A stretch of 64,000 bases of DNA from Ovis canadensis (GCF_042477335.2 NC_091247.1:4300501-4364500); one strand, 5' to 3'. Positions 32,583 to 44,000 are shown, numbered from the stretch's first letter. Notes: a model not told the origin generated them from the sequence alone. Numbers and translations: made by a program.

Positions 32583-34246
32583 AACATAATATGATGCCAT
32601 TTACATGAAAAATTTTAAACCTACAAAATGATCCCCTGTGCTGTTCAAGCCTGTGCATGAATCTAGTTAAATAGAAAGAAATTGGGGGAAAGAATATGCC
32701 CAGAAGTCCTGCCTGGCCTCCCCTGTGGGAGAGAGATGGGAGGACAGGGAAGCAGAGAGAGCTCCGGTTTTATCTGTTCCCTTTTTGTCGTCTTAAGATG
32801 AAAACACTAGGGATGATTTTCAAACGGCATTTTGGAGAAGGAACTTAGGGCCAGAAGTTTCTCCCTCCACACACCCACAGTTTAGAGACTTATTTGTTGG
32901 TGATTTGTGTTGGATTCCATTTGAATCCTGAGTCTGGTCTCCAGGGTCATTACCAGTGGTGTGTGACTTTGGCCTGAGCTCCCAGTGGGAGGGGGCTAAT
33001 CCTTGGGAATGATCTAGAGATTTTGATCACCACTGTTGAGTTCAAAAACTGAGCAGCTTTCCCACAATCCCTCTCACCCTGACACATCCTCCTAAAAGGG
33101 GCAGGGGGGCCCAGACTGCTTTCCCAAACCCCTCTCATGAGCCACACAATGATTCCCCAACTGGACACTAAAATCTCCAGTGCCCAGTCTGGGGGCCAAG
33201 AAGTCCGGGTAGAATCTGAGAAAAAATAGCTGAGTTAACAACAACAGAAAAAAAAATCTCCCCAAGAACTAAAAAAAAAAAAAAAAAAGACAGCTATAGA
33301 GATTTTAGTTTAGTTTTTTTTTTTGTTTTTTTTTTTAAGTGACAGCCGCTCAGGTGACTGGGAGAGAGATTTCACTTTAAAAGATTGAGAGGCTGTCTCC
33401 TCTAATGAGAGGTACTTGAAAATTATGGATCAGTCCCAGGTCAGTAATTTCTGTCAAGCTCGGGCAGCTGGAGGTCAGAGGCCCCGTAGAACACAAATCC
33501 ATGTAGGATGTCGCTGGTGGAAGCGGTGGGTCCTGGACTCTGATGGAGCAGGTCTGCAGTGTGAGTAATTAACAAAGGCGGAAGTCTCTCCTGAGACATC
33601 TGGTCCCCTAAATTGTTATTCTACTACAGCTCTAATTTCTCTGTGGTCCAAAAATAGATGGAGCAAGGACACAGGGCCTGACCCGCTCTGCTGACACATG
33701 CTGTGTTTTCAGAGAACAGCCAAACCTGGGCTTAGAAAACAAACTTCCTGCCTGCCTGCAACATCTAACGTGGGACCGTGGGGAACCGTGTCAGGTGAAG
33801 GGGGAGGGGGCAAGGAGTCGGGACAGGGCATCTTCACTGACAATGGAGGAGACTGATTCTCAGGATGGTTAAGACACTGGCTCAAGGAGACCCAGCTTCT
33901 ACGTGGCAAAGCTGGACCCGGGAACCAGGTTTCTGCTCCACAGACTGTGAAGTTCTTGAGACTCACTGGGGCAGAAGGAAAGACAGTCACGCACTTGTCT
34001 TTGAGCAGGAGAACCGATTTGCTATTTCCAGAAGCCAAACAAAATCTCTAGATCATTCCCAAGGATTAGCTAAGGCTAGTCGGCAGCAGTTGAGATCAAA
34101 ATTGAACAGTGAATCTGTTTGCCAGATGCTGGTAGATAAATCATAGGGCAACCCCAAGGCAGGGTGTTTGAATTTTCTGAAAAACTCTGGGTTGGTGCCC
34201 ATCTCTGCTCCTTCCATGTCTAAGTTTAATAGGCTCCAGGTAAGTG
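32583..34246 (-). other. CFAP77: CFAP77 intronic DNA, A/T mirror runs and possible conserved blocks
   Basis: An A18 run (33271-33288) faces two T11 runs (33314-33336). Non-repetitive AT-rich stretches at 33340-33440 and 33560-33650 could be conserved elements. The rest is unremarkable. Confidence 0.45.
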
Positions 34247-34541
34247 AAGCTCCAATACTTATAGCCACCTGATCCGAAGAGTCGACTCATTGGGAAAGAC
34301 CATGATGCTGGGAAAGATTGAAGGCAAAAAGAGAAGGGGGCGGCAGAAATGGTTAGATAGCGTCACCAACTCACTGGACATGAATTTGAGCAAATTCCAG
34401 GAGAAGATCCCCTGGAGGGGGGCATGGCAACCCACTCCAGTATTCTTTCTTGGAGAATCCCATGGACAGAGGAGCCTGGCGGGCTACAGTCCAGGGTCAC
34501 AGTCAGACACGACTGAGTGCCTGAACAACAACAACAACAAA
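34247..34541 (+). mobile_element. BovB-related LINE 3' end / Bov-A type element
   Basis: ATAGCCACCTGATCCGAAGA, ACCATGATGCTGGGAAAGAT and CACTGGACATGAATTTGAGC come from the BovB 3' region. They continue into CCACTCCAGTATTCTTTCTT and a (CAA)n tail, as in composite Bov-A/BovB copies. Confidence 0.85.
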
Positions 34542-34728
34542 AGTGGAGTCACAGTATCTCACCGGGGAGGCTGAGGACACCCCGGGCACCCCCTCATCTG
34601 AGGCCGTTTCTTGGGGCCCCATTATCCCCCTGTTCAGGGCTCCAAAGACAGAATCTGGGCGATGAGCACTCATCCGACTCCAGTGGGCTGCTTTCCCCCA
34701 GTTTTTAAAATAGCTTTATTGAGGTATA

Positions 34729-34949
34729 AGGGCTTTCCTGGAGGCTCAGCAGTAAAGAAGCCGCCTGCAACACAGCAGATGCAGACACAGCTTCGATCCC
34801 TGGATTGGGAAGATCCCCCTGGAGAAGGAATGGCAACCCACTCCAGTATTCTTGCTTGGGAAATCCCATGGACAGAGGACCCCATGGGCTACAGTCCATG
34901 GGGTGGCAAAAAGCTGGACATAACTTAGTGATTGAACAACAATAACAAT
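34729..34949 (+). mobile_element. Bov-tA SINE inserted in L1
   Basis: GGGCTTTCCTGGAGGCTCAG head, CTTCGATCCCTGGATTGGGA B-box, CCACTCCAGTATTCTTGCTT body and an (ACAAT)n tail. The flanks TTGAGGTATAA and TTGAGATATAA look like a diverged target-site duplication. Confidence 0.93.
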
Positions 34950-34994
34950 TGAGATATAATGCATACACCGTAAAATTCACTCCAAGTATATAAA

Positions 34995-35090
34995 TCTTTG
35001 CTGTTCACCTGAAACTAACATGACCTTGCAAATCAACTATACTCAAATATAAAGTAAAAATTAATTTAAAATTTTTTAAAGAAAAAAATA
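34995..35090 (+). mobile_element. Truncated ruminant L1 3' end
   Basis: TTTGCTGTTCACCTGAAACT, AACATGACCTTGCAAATCAA and CTATACTCAAATATAAAGTA then an A/T tail: the last 90 bp of the artiodactyl L1 3' UTR, inserted in an older L1. Confidence 0.7.
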
Positions 35091-35397
35091 ATGTTTTCTC
35101 CCAAAGAAGTGTATACATCAATGATTTTTAGTATATTCATAGGGCTATGCAACCACCAGCACAATGTAAGTTTAGAATATTTTCATAATTCTGGAAAGAA
35201 ACCTTGGGCCCCTAGGAATTGCACACCACTTTTCCCTCCCTCCAGCCCCTGCAACAACAAATCTCCTCTTTGTCTCTAGGCATTTGCCCATTCTGGACAT
35301 TCCCTGATGACCAAGTCATACAGTACATGGTCTTTGGTGATCAGCTTCTCTCATTCAGCTAACATCCTCAAGCTTCCCCTATGCGGTAGCGTGGCAG

Positions 35398-36470
35398 TTT
35401 ATTCAAATGGCCCCTCTAAGGCAGTGATGGCAAGTAGGCAGCGCTCCCCATCATGATGTGGCCACATTCGGTCATAACATATTCTCAGGCTAAATAGAGG
35501 CTCCTGAAAAAGTGTGCTGTGATTGATTAGCAAGGTCTGCCACGGGCACGGGAGGGAGAGTGCGCCATGGATTTGCTCTAAGAGATCAAAACAGGGTCTC
35601 CCATGGTGACAAGGAGGCAGCACAAAGACTCAGAGCCCCGGGAGAAGACAGCCCTGTGTTCACCTGCCCTGAACTGTCTCTCTCCCTCTCGGGGCGACCT
35701 TGGGGCACCCTCACCCGGGATGGCCAGTGGGTAGGGCAGCAGGAGGGGAGAACACGGAGAACGGAAGAGAGGAGACAGAGGGACCAGCAGGAGGCTGGCG
35801 AAGGAGCCAGCAGGGACTCCCCAGAGTCTTGTTATTTACAGAGTGGGCCCCCCGCCCCGCCTTGGGCGTAGGTGCAGGAGACCAATAAGTACTAACACAC
35901 GCTCCACAGTCATCCCACAGGGGATATCCCACAGGGGACAGCGATACGTGCCACTTAGAGATATTGCTTCTGCTTTTCAAAACCATTAAACCTTCATTTA
36001 GGATGCAGAGCAGAGGCCAGAATCGTGCTGGTCGTGGCTTTCCATGGGGCCTGTAAGTAGAGTAAGTTTCCAGTGATAAAGCCTTGAGTGTGGTTCTGAA
36101 CTGTGCTCAGCGCCACATCTGCCCCAGCCTGCCCTTTTGTCCGGCACTCACGGGCTGGGCCAGCGCCCGCAGGCTCTGGGAGTCTGCCTGCCTCGGGGTG
36201 CCTCTGCAGAAGTTCCGTCCGGGAGGCCTGGAAGCCACCGAACCATCCGGTCATGTTGGCTCTGCTTCCTGCCTTCTCTTTGAAAGTCCCCAGGAGAAGG
36301 GTGTCAGGCCGGGAGCTGGTGTGTGGGGGCCAAATGCAACTCGGGCAGAGAAAGCCCCTTTTCCTCATCTCCACTGGAGCCCCCTACACACACACACACA
36401 TGCACGCACACCCCAGGATGCAAATGATAACCGCAGAGCCATCACTTGTGAAGCTTGACAGAAAATAATG
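35398..36470 (-). other. CFAP77: CFAP77 intronic DNA
   Basis: No gene recognised. A short (CA)n run at 36386-36402. Open frames here are short and lack splice context. Confidence 0.5.
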
Positions 36471-36870
36471 AGAAACACTAAATCTTTTATAAGGTCAACA
36501 CTCGCCTTAGCCGAGCAGCTGTCAAACAAGAAAAGAATTTAGCGCCGGAGCCACGAAACTTCCATCGGCTCATTAAGCCCAACAGGGCCCGGGCCTGGCG
36601 TGGCGGAGGAGATGCGGGGCCTTTCCGTTTTGTGTCAGTAATTTGCGGCGGAGGAGGAAGAAGAAACAGCCCGCGCCAAAGGGGCCTGGGGGGTGGCTGG
36701 GGAATCGTTAGGACGCCGGGAGCGGCCCCGGCTCCTAATTGGAAGCATTGGGCATTATCAACGGAGGATTTGCCTCAGTTCCCTGACAGCTCGTGGGCCC
36801 AAAATGATCGCCCACTTGTCAGTGTAAAAGACCATTAAAAACAAACCATTTTGATTTAATTGGAGGCGGT
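36471..36870. promoter_or_regulatory. Candidate conserved regulatory block in the CFAP77 intron
   Basis: About 400 bp without repeats, mixing GC-rich and AT-rich words: TCTTTTATAAGGTC, GAGCAGCTGTCAAAC (E-box CAGCTG plus TGTCAAA), CTCATTAAGCCC, CTCCTAATTGGAAG, GACCATTAAAAACAAACCATT and TTGATTTAATTGGAGG. Such texture is typical of developmental enhancers; BARHL1, about 21 kb away, is the natural target. Conservation and activity are inferred. Confidence 0.4.
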
Positions 36871-39210
36871 GCACCGTGGGGCCAGGTGAGGCTGCTTGGT
36901 AGCCTGGCTCCCCCCAAGCTGCCGCCCCTCTCTCTCGGTGATGGGGCTGGGAGTGGGGGTGGGGTGGAGGTGGGGGCTGGAGGCGAGCGTTTTCCAGACT
37001 TTTCTTCACCTTTCAAAAACTGTCTGAGAAAGGACTGAATGGGAGACGGAAAGAGCTTCACAGTGGCGGCGAGGGCTGTTTTCAATGGGGTTGTCAGCAT
37101 GCACCGTGACAAGCAGAGCTGCCAGGAAGTGGGGGGGTCTCCCCTTGCCTTTTCAGAGCTCAGATGATGGGCGTCTGCTTGGCACTCTTCTTCTGGGAGG
37201 TGGCCCAGAGGCGTCTGGCTGGAGTGGGGTCAGCCTGCGGGGGTGGAGGGCTATCCCAGCTGGACAGGTTCACCCACCCACCCCACTTAGACCTGTCAGG
37301 ATGCGGATGGTCACGGTGGAGCTCTAACCTGCAGTGGACAGCGGAACTTCCTTTACTTTAAGTGACTTTTGTTTTAAACTCAAGCGAAGGAGGGAGTTAG
37401 GGGAGGAGGCGATGTGCTGATGGAGAACCTTTGTGAACAGGGCAGGCCCCAGAGACGCGGGTGCTCACCCTATGGAGGCCGTGGCGGTGAGGATGCCTGG
37501 TTGAGAACTGCTCATCGTCTCAGAAAGAGGAGGCCGCTGGCGGCAGATACTGACCTAAACTCCCAATGGGTCCTCCCATCAGCGCAGGGGCCTCCAAGCA
37601 CACGGAGCATCTATCCGCTTGTAGCTTTCTGAGTCAGAGGGTAGACTCCCCGATGCCCGGGACTGCGCTTTCCATGTGGATACTCGGTATTGTGTGCACT
37701 GTGGGTACTTGATAAATATTAATTGGTGCCTGCCAGATCTCAGAGAGGGCTATATATTTGTGTATTAATCTCACCCCCCCTACCCCGGCCCCGCAAGCAG
37801 GGATCTCATTTGCTGCCTACTGCTTCCCTGCCAAGACAACATGAGCAGACCACACAGTGCTGGAGAGCATCTTCCCGAGGGCGAGGGGGGGGGGGTCGCG
37901 CCAGCCCATCTCTTCATAAACTTCTACTGTTCATCGTGATGAAGGATCAAGCTGGGAGGAGACACCAGATCCCTGGCGAGCACTGAATTCCAGAGCTTCC
38001 AATTTTGCTGCTGAGTTTAGGCAATGGGGATTCCTTAATTACTTTCTCTGGAAATTTACCTGACAGTGCTTTCCCAGGTAGCGGCAAGGTGGTTATCCAG
38101 GCGCATGGTTCCTCGGTTGACAGATTCTTTGATTTTGTGCTTGGTTGCAAATTAAGTCCTTTGCTGAGCTGTCCATGCAGTGCCCGTCAGCACTTTATCG
38201 CTTATTCATACTGGTTGTTGAACAACTCCTGTTGCCAGGGAAGCTGGGAACATACTCAGATGTGTGGTGTCCATGGCTCATCGGGGTGGGGTACAGGCTT
38301 GGTGTTGTCTTTCCCCTTTTTTCTTTTTAGAATAATAAGCTGGAAAAGTCTTCCAGTATCTTTTAAGAAGGAACAGACTCTGTGGTTGAGAAGGCTGATC
38401 CTGTTAAGTTACAAATAGGAATATTAGAGTTAAGGATTGTCAACTGGACAGCAAGGACATTGATGCCATATTCCAGACACTGTTCCTGGGAAATGTCAAA
38501 GGGCAGGGGACCTTACTTGACTGCTAGGGGTGCCCTGTGGACATTCAACAAATCCTGGCTGGATTATTGGATGGACAGAGGGATGGATGGATAGATGGAT
38601 GGATGGTTGGATGGATGGATGGATGAATGAATGGGCAGATGGGTGGATGAATGGATGGTTGGATGGATGGATGGATAGATGGATGATTGGACTGATGGAT
38701 GGATTGTTGGACTGATGGATGGATGGGTTAGGAGCCTGAGATAAGGCAACAGAGTCCTTAGACATGCCTCTGAGATTCAAATATCCTTAAAGATCCTCTC
38801 CATCTTCTTCAGCTAAACCTCTAAGGAGAAGGGGGTTTTTATTTTCTTCAATATTTGTACCCACAGTTTTGTTCAGAAATATGTAGAAAGGCAGTTCCAG
38901 TTGACAAATCCCCTGTGACGGTGGCCAAAGAAGAGAATGTAAGTTGAGTGGCAGGCATCATGGCATTCAGGTGACCCATGGTCCCTGCAACACAGGGTCT
39001 CACCTTCCAACATTCAGAACTCTGCCTGGAGGAACAGTCCAGAACCAGGACATCAGTGACAAAACAGTATCTTACTCCAGGTATTTGCAGGGCTGTTACT
39101 TAGAAGGGGAAGCAGGTGGCTCCAGAGGGTTCCAAAAGGAGAGACACGACCTGGAGGTGGAAGGAGGTAGAAGTGGGCAGAACGTCAAGTGGACCTGAAA
39201 AAGAAGCTGC
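36871..39210 (-). other. CFAP77: CFAP77 intronic DNA with a GGAT microsatellite
   Basis: A G-run at 37888-37898 and the (GGAT)n array at 38568-38730 are the only clear elements. No exon recognised. Confidence 0.5.
38568..38730. repeat. (GGAT)n microsatellite
   Basis: GGATGGATGGATAGATGGAT-type array, about 160 bp, with GATT, GGTT and GAAT interruptions. It gives open Trp/Met/Asp or Ser/Ile/His frames that are not genes. Confidence 0.93.
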
Positions 39211-39553
39211 TGTGGACTGAATTGGTTCCCTCTAAAATGCATGTGTGAAGCCCTGCCCCACAGGGTGATGGTATTTGGAGGTGGTTAAGTTTAGATGAGG
39301 TCATGAGGATGGGACCCCCATGATGAGATTAGTGCCCTTTTAGGAAGAGATGCTGGAGTGCTTGCTTTCCCACTCTTTGCTGTGTGAGGTCACAGTGAGA
39401 AGGTGGCTGTCCATAAGCCAAGAAGAGAGGCTCACCAGATCCTGTCCATGCTGGCACCTTGATTTCTAACTTCCAACCTCCAGAAATAAATATCCATTGC
39501 TTAAACCACCCAGCCTACGGTATTTTTGTAGTAGTGTTCCGAGCAGATTAAGA
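39211..39553 (+). mobile_element. MaLR solo LTR (MLT1/MST-like)
   Basis: Starts TGCTGTGGACTGAATTGG and ends GAGCAGATTAAGACA. Internal landmarks: GGTGATGGTATTTGGAGGTG, GAGATTAGTGCCCTTTTAGG, GAGAAGGTGGCTGTCCATAA, CTCCAGAAATAAATATCCAT and AAACCACCCAGCCTACGGTA. Order and length fit an ERVL-MaLR LTR without internal sequence. Confidence 0.85.
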
Positions 39554-39556
39554 CAG

Positions 39557-39690
39557 ACCTCCGGGGACTTCTCTGGAGGTCCAGTGGTTAGGATTCATGC
39601 TTCTACTGCAGGGGGCACAGGTTTGATCTCTGGTCAGGGAACTAAGAACCTGCATACTGGGCAACATCACCAAAAAATAAAAAATAAAAG
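39557..39690 (+). mobile_element. CHR-type SINE with target duplication
   Basis: GACTTCTCTGGAGGTCCAGT, GGTTTGATCTCTGGTCAGGG and an AAATAAAAAATAAAA tail. AAGACAGAC flanks both sides, so it inserted at the very end of the MaLR LTR. Confidence 0.9.
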
Positions 39691-41502
39691 ACAGACATTC
39701 ATAAACCTTACGGCTAGTTAACTAACAACAGCCTGCCTCCAAGGGGACGTTCCTTTTGAACCCCTGGACTGCTTTATGTCAAACACATGAAAGGGCACTG
39801 CCTGGCTTGGTAAATATGCACTTTGAACACATCTGTGTAGGAGGAGATGATATTGACCCAGGGAGCTGGGGAGCTGCTTACTGAAAATGCAGGCTGGGCA
39901 GCTACCCCAGACCCACTGGATTGGGGGCCCTGCGGGGGGGCAGGGGGTGGACCTGGAATCTACATTTTAAACCTCTCAGAGGACTCCAGGCACAGCCAAG
40001 TTTGAGAACTGTTCTTCTAGAAGAGCAGATGGCAAAACCCTGTCCGGCCCAGAGATGCCACTGCTCCATGACCTTGCCCCAGCCAGGCCCTTGCCACATG
40101 CTTTACGTGCACAGTTGCATCTGATTCTGCTGTGATCCCCGCTTTACAGATGCAGAGGCAGGCTGGGTTCTGGAGCACCAGCGTAGTTTCCAAGCCCCAT
40201 GGGTTCAGCCCTGTTACTGGGCTCTGTCTCTGCCTTGCACCGTTTGATACAACAAGCTTGAACCCCTGATCAATGGGCTCTTTCCTCTTTAGCCTTGGGG
40301 CCAAGCTGGAATTTAAAAAGTGCGCAGGGGGGCTGTCAAGGTCTAAAGGCAATCAGGGCAGTGGGAAGTTTTGTTTATATTGAGGGCTTCAGTCAGCCAG
40401 AGCAGGGCCAGCCATGACCCTCTGGACACCTATAAACACCTGAGTTCCTGACTACCCTTCACTTTCATTCCCAGGTCCTGCGTTTGGTCCTCACTCGTCC
40501 CTGACCCCAGTTGCAGGTCCTTAGTATTTATCAGCCCTTCCAGGGCCTGAGGCCTGGAGGTAGCAGGCCAGAGGGCTCAGCCACCATCCGCCACCTTTTA
40601 ACAGCGGCCACTGAAGCCTCCAAGCTTCGATTTCCTCATCTCTGAGACACATGACTTATCCCTGTCACGTAGGGTTGCTGTGAGCATCCACACGACACAA
40701 GACCGTCCTTCAGAGCACGCAGGGGAGCCCCTCGGCAGCTCTTGGAATGTGCGAGCTGTTGCTGAGGGCTTTCTGCTGTCCTCTGGGAGCCCCATCTTCT
40801 TGGATGTCCTTTCCGCCATGCCTCCAGCCAGTGGACTTTGGTCAAACTACCCACATTGTCTGCACCGCGGAGACATCATCTCCCAGGACCCCTTTGAGCA
40901 GAGGAAGGGGAGGGGCAGAGAAAACATCGCTGTTGTGTCACTTCCTCCCCGACGCGTTGTGTGCTCTGATGTCCATGAACTTGGCACCTCCCAGGGTAAC
41001 CAGGGAGGCTGTGTTTTTTGCTTGCGGCTCATGGATACGAGGACACCAGCCTCTGCATCCATCCTGCCTGACAAACTTCAGTTTGAATGAACCCCGAATT
41101 ATCTGAGTAGGTGATTTGATCTACGACACCCTCCTGCTGGCCATATGCCAGGCGTCTAGGACCCCCGTTACGCCCGCAGCCTTGGTGCCAAGTGACAGAA
41201 GCTGACAAGTGGGGATGTGCAGAATTGAGGGATCCGTGGGAGATGGGGAAGGAGTCCTTCCAGAGGGGGCAGATGTTAACCTGAACGTGTTCTCAAACCC
41301 AGGGAGATTCTCTTTAGATCGCGGAGGATGGATTCTCTTACGGATGAGCTGGAAGAAGAAACCGGGGACCTGGAAAGTCTTATCAACTCCCAAAACTCAA
41401 CATGAGATTCTAGCCATCTCCAGAGATTAGACGTATATACCTGATGTCAAAACAGGCTGGTCTTAGTCTATTTTCCAGCTGATTTTCAACACGAAATGGC
41501 AA

Positions 41503-41549
41503 CCATCTTACGGAGAAACCTGAATGAACTTTTCGGCCAACCCAATATT
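41503..41549. mobile_element. Ruminant mariner terminal fragment
   Basis: CCATCTTACGGAGAAACCTG then AATGAACTTTTCGGCCAACC CAATA, the terminal-repeat sequence of ruminant mariner-type DNA transposons. Only one end is present. Confidence 0.7.
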
Positions 41550-42359
41550 TTGGCCACCCAGTGGGGGAGGGCGGAAGTGCCTCCTGGATTAAATTGCAAA
41601 TTCCCGGGTGCTGGAAAGATTACAGGGGCAGCCAGGCTCGGGGGCGGGGGGATCCCCAGGTTTCAGGGCTGTTTCTGGTGTGCTGGCCAGCTCCCGCCTC
41701 CCCTACGACGCCTGCCACCTCCCTCCATGACCCGGGTGTGCCCAGACTTCGAGATTTCTCCAGCAGCACCAGAAATGTTGCCTCTGTCTCCTCTAGCCTG
41801 CCCCTGCCTCACCGTCCTCCCCTTTTCCACTTCTCCGCAGGCTCAGAGCTTCGGCTCACCGCGATTTGAGCAGCACTGTCACCTCGTGACCAGGTGCCTA
41901 AAAATTCTGCCTCTCTGAGGTGCCGGATTATGCAAAACCAATTAAGCCCCTGCCTTTATTGCTTCGGCGAGTCAGCCTTCCCGCATGCTGATCTGATTTA
42001 TGATGGAGCAGGAGGTGGAATCTGAATTTAGGGAAGACATGTCAAGAGCATCAGGGCCTCTGAATCATTCTTCCCCTTGCCCCATCTCCCTGTGTGTGAC
42101 ATATTCCATCCCTGCTCTCAGTGCCCTACACGGCACCCTGAGATGATTCTTATTCCAACGCGACAGCGAGGCAGCGTTCTTAAAATACATCCCTGGTGCA
42201 GGGGCCTCGGGGAGGCCAGTCCACCTGGAGTCTGCCCTTCTTGGGTCAGCAAGGAGTGACTTCGGGTCTGGAGACGGTGCGGGCCCTCTGGAAAGAGGGC
42301 GGCTGCGGGGTGGACGGGCTGAGAGGCCGCCCTGGGGCTTTAACAGAGAGTTAACCTTC

Positions 42360-42740
42360 CAGCCTGCTATGATTTGTAAGAGAGCTTAAAGGTGGGAAAG
42401 AAAATCCTTTTCTTAGATTCAGCAGCTTCCACTAATCAGCTGCATCTCTGGGTGTCACTGCTTGGCTGACTGCTGAATTTTTTTTTTTTTTCCCTTCCTT
42501 GCTGTCTTCTGTTCTATTAGGGAGTCAGGGGCCCAGGAGACCCGAGGCAGGGTTAGTCTTCCACAAAGAGAGAAGTCTGATCCCAGCGTTCAGAGCACAC
42601 GAGCTTGTAAATCAAACTGTTAGCTTAATAGCTTGGGCCATTATTCTAAAGCAGTGGGCCTGAAACCGAAAGCCAAATGAAAATATAGTCAATTTGTTCA
42701 TACTTTAGTGATTGAATGACTATGTAATGTCGGCGGGGTA
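42360..42740. promoter_or_regulatory. Candidate conserved non-coding block
   Basis: Apart from a T-run, this stretch is non-repetitive with words such as CTATGATTTGTAAGAG, CACTAATCAGCTGCATC, GTAAATCAAACTGTTAGC, TTAATAGC and GATTGAATGACTATGTAATG. It has the look of an enhancer in the BARHL1 regulatory neighbourhood. Inference only. Confidence 0.3.
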
Positions 42741-43119
42741 TCGGGGCTGTAGCGGGCTTGGTGGGGGAGAGGCGGAGGGTTCAGGTTGGAGCGGAGACCC
42801 CTAGATGCTTGGGCAAATCCCCCTCTAGAGTGGATCTTGGCAATTATAACTCAGACGGGCATACAGGTCCAGACTCCACAAGTCAGCCACCTTCTTGGCT
42901 GGAGGAGAGTGCCGGCCTCTGACCTTCAGGCCTGATGGAAATCGCTTAGGGGAGACCAGGCTTCGCCGGCAACTCTGGGAGCGCTCCGAGAGCCGTGGAG
43001 AGGAATAGAGCTGAGAGGGGCTTGAGCAGAGGGACAGGCACCCCGGGAAGGACGTAGAGTCCCCGCCTTTTAAAAACACTTAAAAAATTATTTTATTATT
43101 CCCATTGCTATTTTATTTA

Positions 43120-43240
43120 TTTTCATTTTTTTGGCCTTGCCATGTGGCGGGATCTTAGTTCCTTGACCAGAGATCAAACCCGTGCCCCCTGCATTGGAAG
43201 CGAGGAGTCTTAACCACTAGCCCACCAGGGAAGTCCCTAA
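43120..43240 (-). mobile_element. CHR-type SINE (antisense)
   Basis: GGCCTTGCCATGTGGCGGGA, TCTTAGTTCCTTGACCAGAG, CCCCCTGCATTGGAAGCGAG and CTTAACCACTAGCCCACCAG. Confidence 0.9.
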
Positions 43241-43254
43241 AAAACATTAAAAAA

Positions 43255-44000
43255 AACCTAACTGGCTTTGTAAAAGTTACATGTACTCACTGTAAAAACG
43301 GAAACTGCAGGAAAGAGAGTCTGAGAAAATCAAACAGCCTCCAGCTCACCCCAGGAATTACTGCTGCTGCCACTTGGGGCCCCCCCTCCCGGACATCTGT
43401 TCTGGAGCACCGACCCCACGTGACGGATGGGTGCCTCCATTCAGAGGGTCACATAAGACAGGTTCTTTCCCCCAATAATATGTAGGCCAAGCAGTACTAA
43501 ACCAGGGAAGTATGATTAAAATGCCAGTAAGTAGAGGGTAAAGTCAATATTTTCAATGGTGGACTTCCCCGGTGGTCCAGTGATAAGAATCCACCTGCCA
43601 AGGCAGGGGACACGGGGTTCGATCCTTGACCCGGGAGGACCCCACATGTCACAGGGCAGCCGAGCCCAGGCACTGCAGCTACGGAGCCCACAAGTGCTTT
43701 AGAGCCCGCGCTCGGAAACAAAAAAAGACAGCAGGGCGAGAAGCCCATTCACTGCAACCAGAGAGTCGCCCCCCACCCTGGTCGCCACACACAACGGCGA
43801 AGACCCAGCACAGCCAAACATAAATAAAATGCATTAAAATGTTTTCAGTGGCTGTGTAATATCGTGATGCTGTACATTGTCTCTGTAATATCTGTGTAAT
43901 GTGTCGCAGCATATACTTAAGCCAGTACTTGGCCTGTGATGTCTCCAGCCTTTCACCATCGCTGTCAAGACCACCATAAATATAGGGGGCACCCCACTCC
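43255..44000 (+). mobile_element. Ancient L1-like 3' fragment, split by a CHR SINE
   Basis: AAAAGTTACATGTACTCACT with GTAAAAACGGAAACTGCAGG on the left, and TTCAGTGGCTGTGTAATATC, GTCTCCAGCCTTTCACCATC on the right, resemble one old L1 3' UTR region, highly diverged. The family name is not certain. Confidence 0.45.
43561..43832 (+). mobile_element. Long CHR-type SINE
   Basis: GGACTTCCCCGGTGGTCCAG, GGGTTCGATCCTTGACCCGG, GAAGCCCATTCACTGCAACC and AAGACCCAGCACAGCCAAAC, with an AAATAAAAT tail. Imperfect flanking ATTTTCAATGG / GTTTTCAGTGG looks like a target duplication. Confidence 0.88.

Larger units (their letters stand above)
34706..35397 (+). mobile_element. Ancient mammalian L1 3' fragment hosting two younger insertions
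   Basis: AATAGCTTTATTGAGGTATA continues after a Bov-tA copy as GAGATATAATGCATACACCG, then TTTTTAGTATATTCATAGGG, GCCCATTCTGGACATTCCCT and CATACAGTACATGGTCTTTG. This order is that of an old L1 3' region. A truncated ruminant L1 end (34995-35085) is also inserted. Confidence 0.7.
39691..43119 (-). other. CFAP77: CFAP77 intronic DNA with mariner, MIR and possible conserved elements
   Basis: Includes MIR-like cores at about 40080-40170 and 40620-40690, a mariner end at 41503-41549, a T-run at 42479-42492, and AT-rich single-copy stretches at 41930-42010 and 42360-42740 that may be regulatory. No exon recognised. Confidence 0.45.

Noticed and set aside
38496-38780. Ser/Ile/His- and Trp/Met/Asp-repeat frames
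   Set aside because: Products of the (GGAT)n microsatellite.
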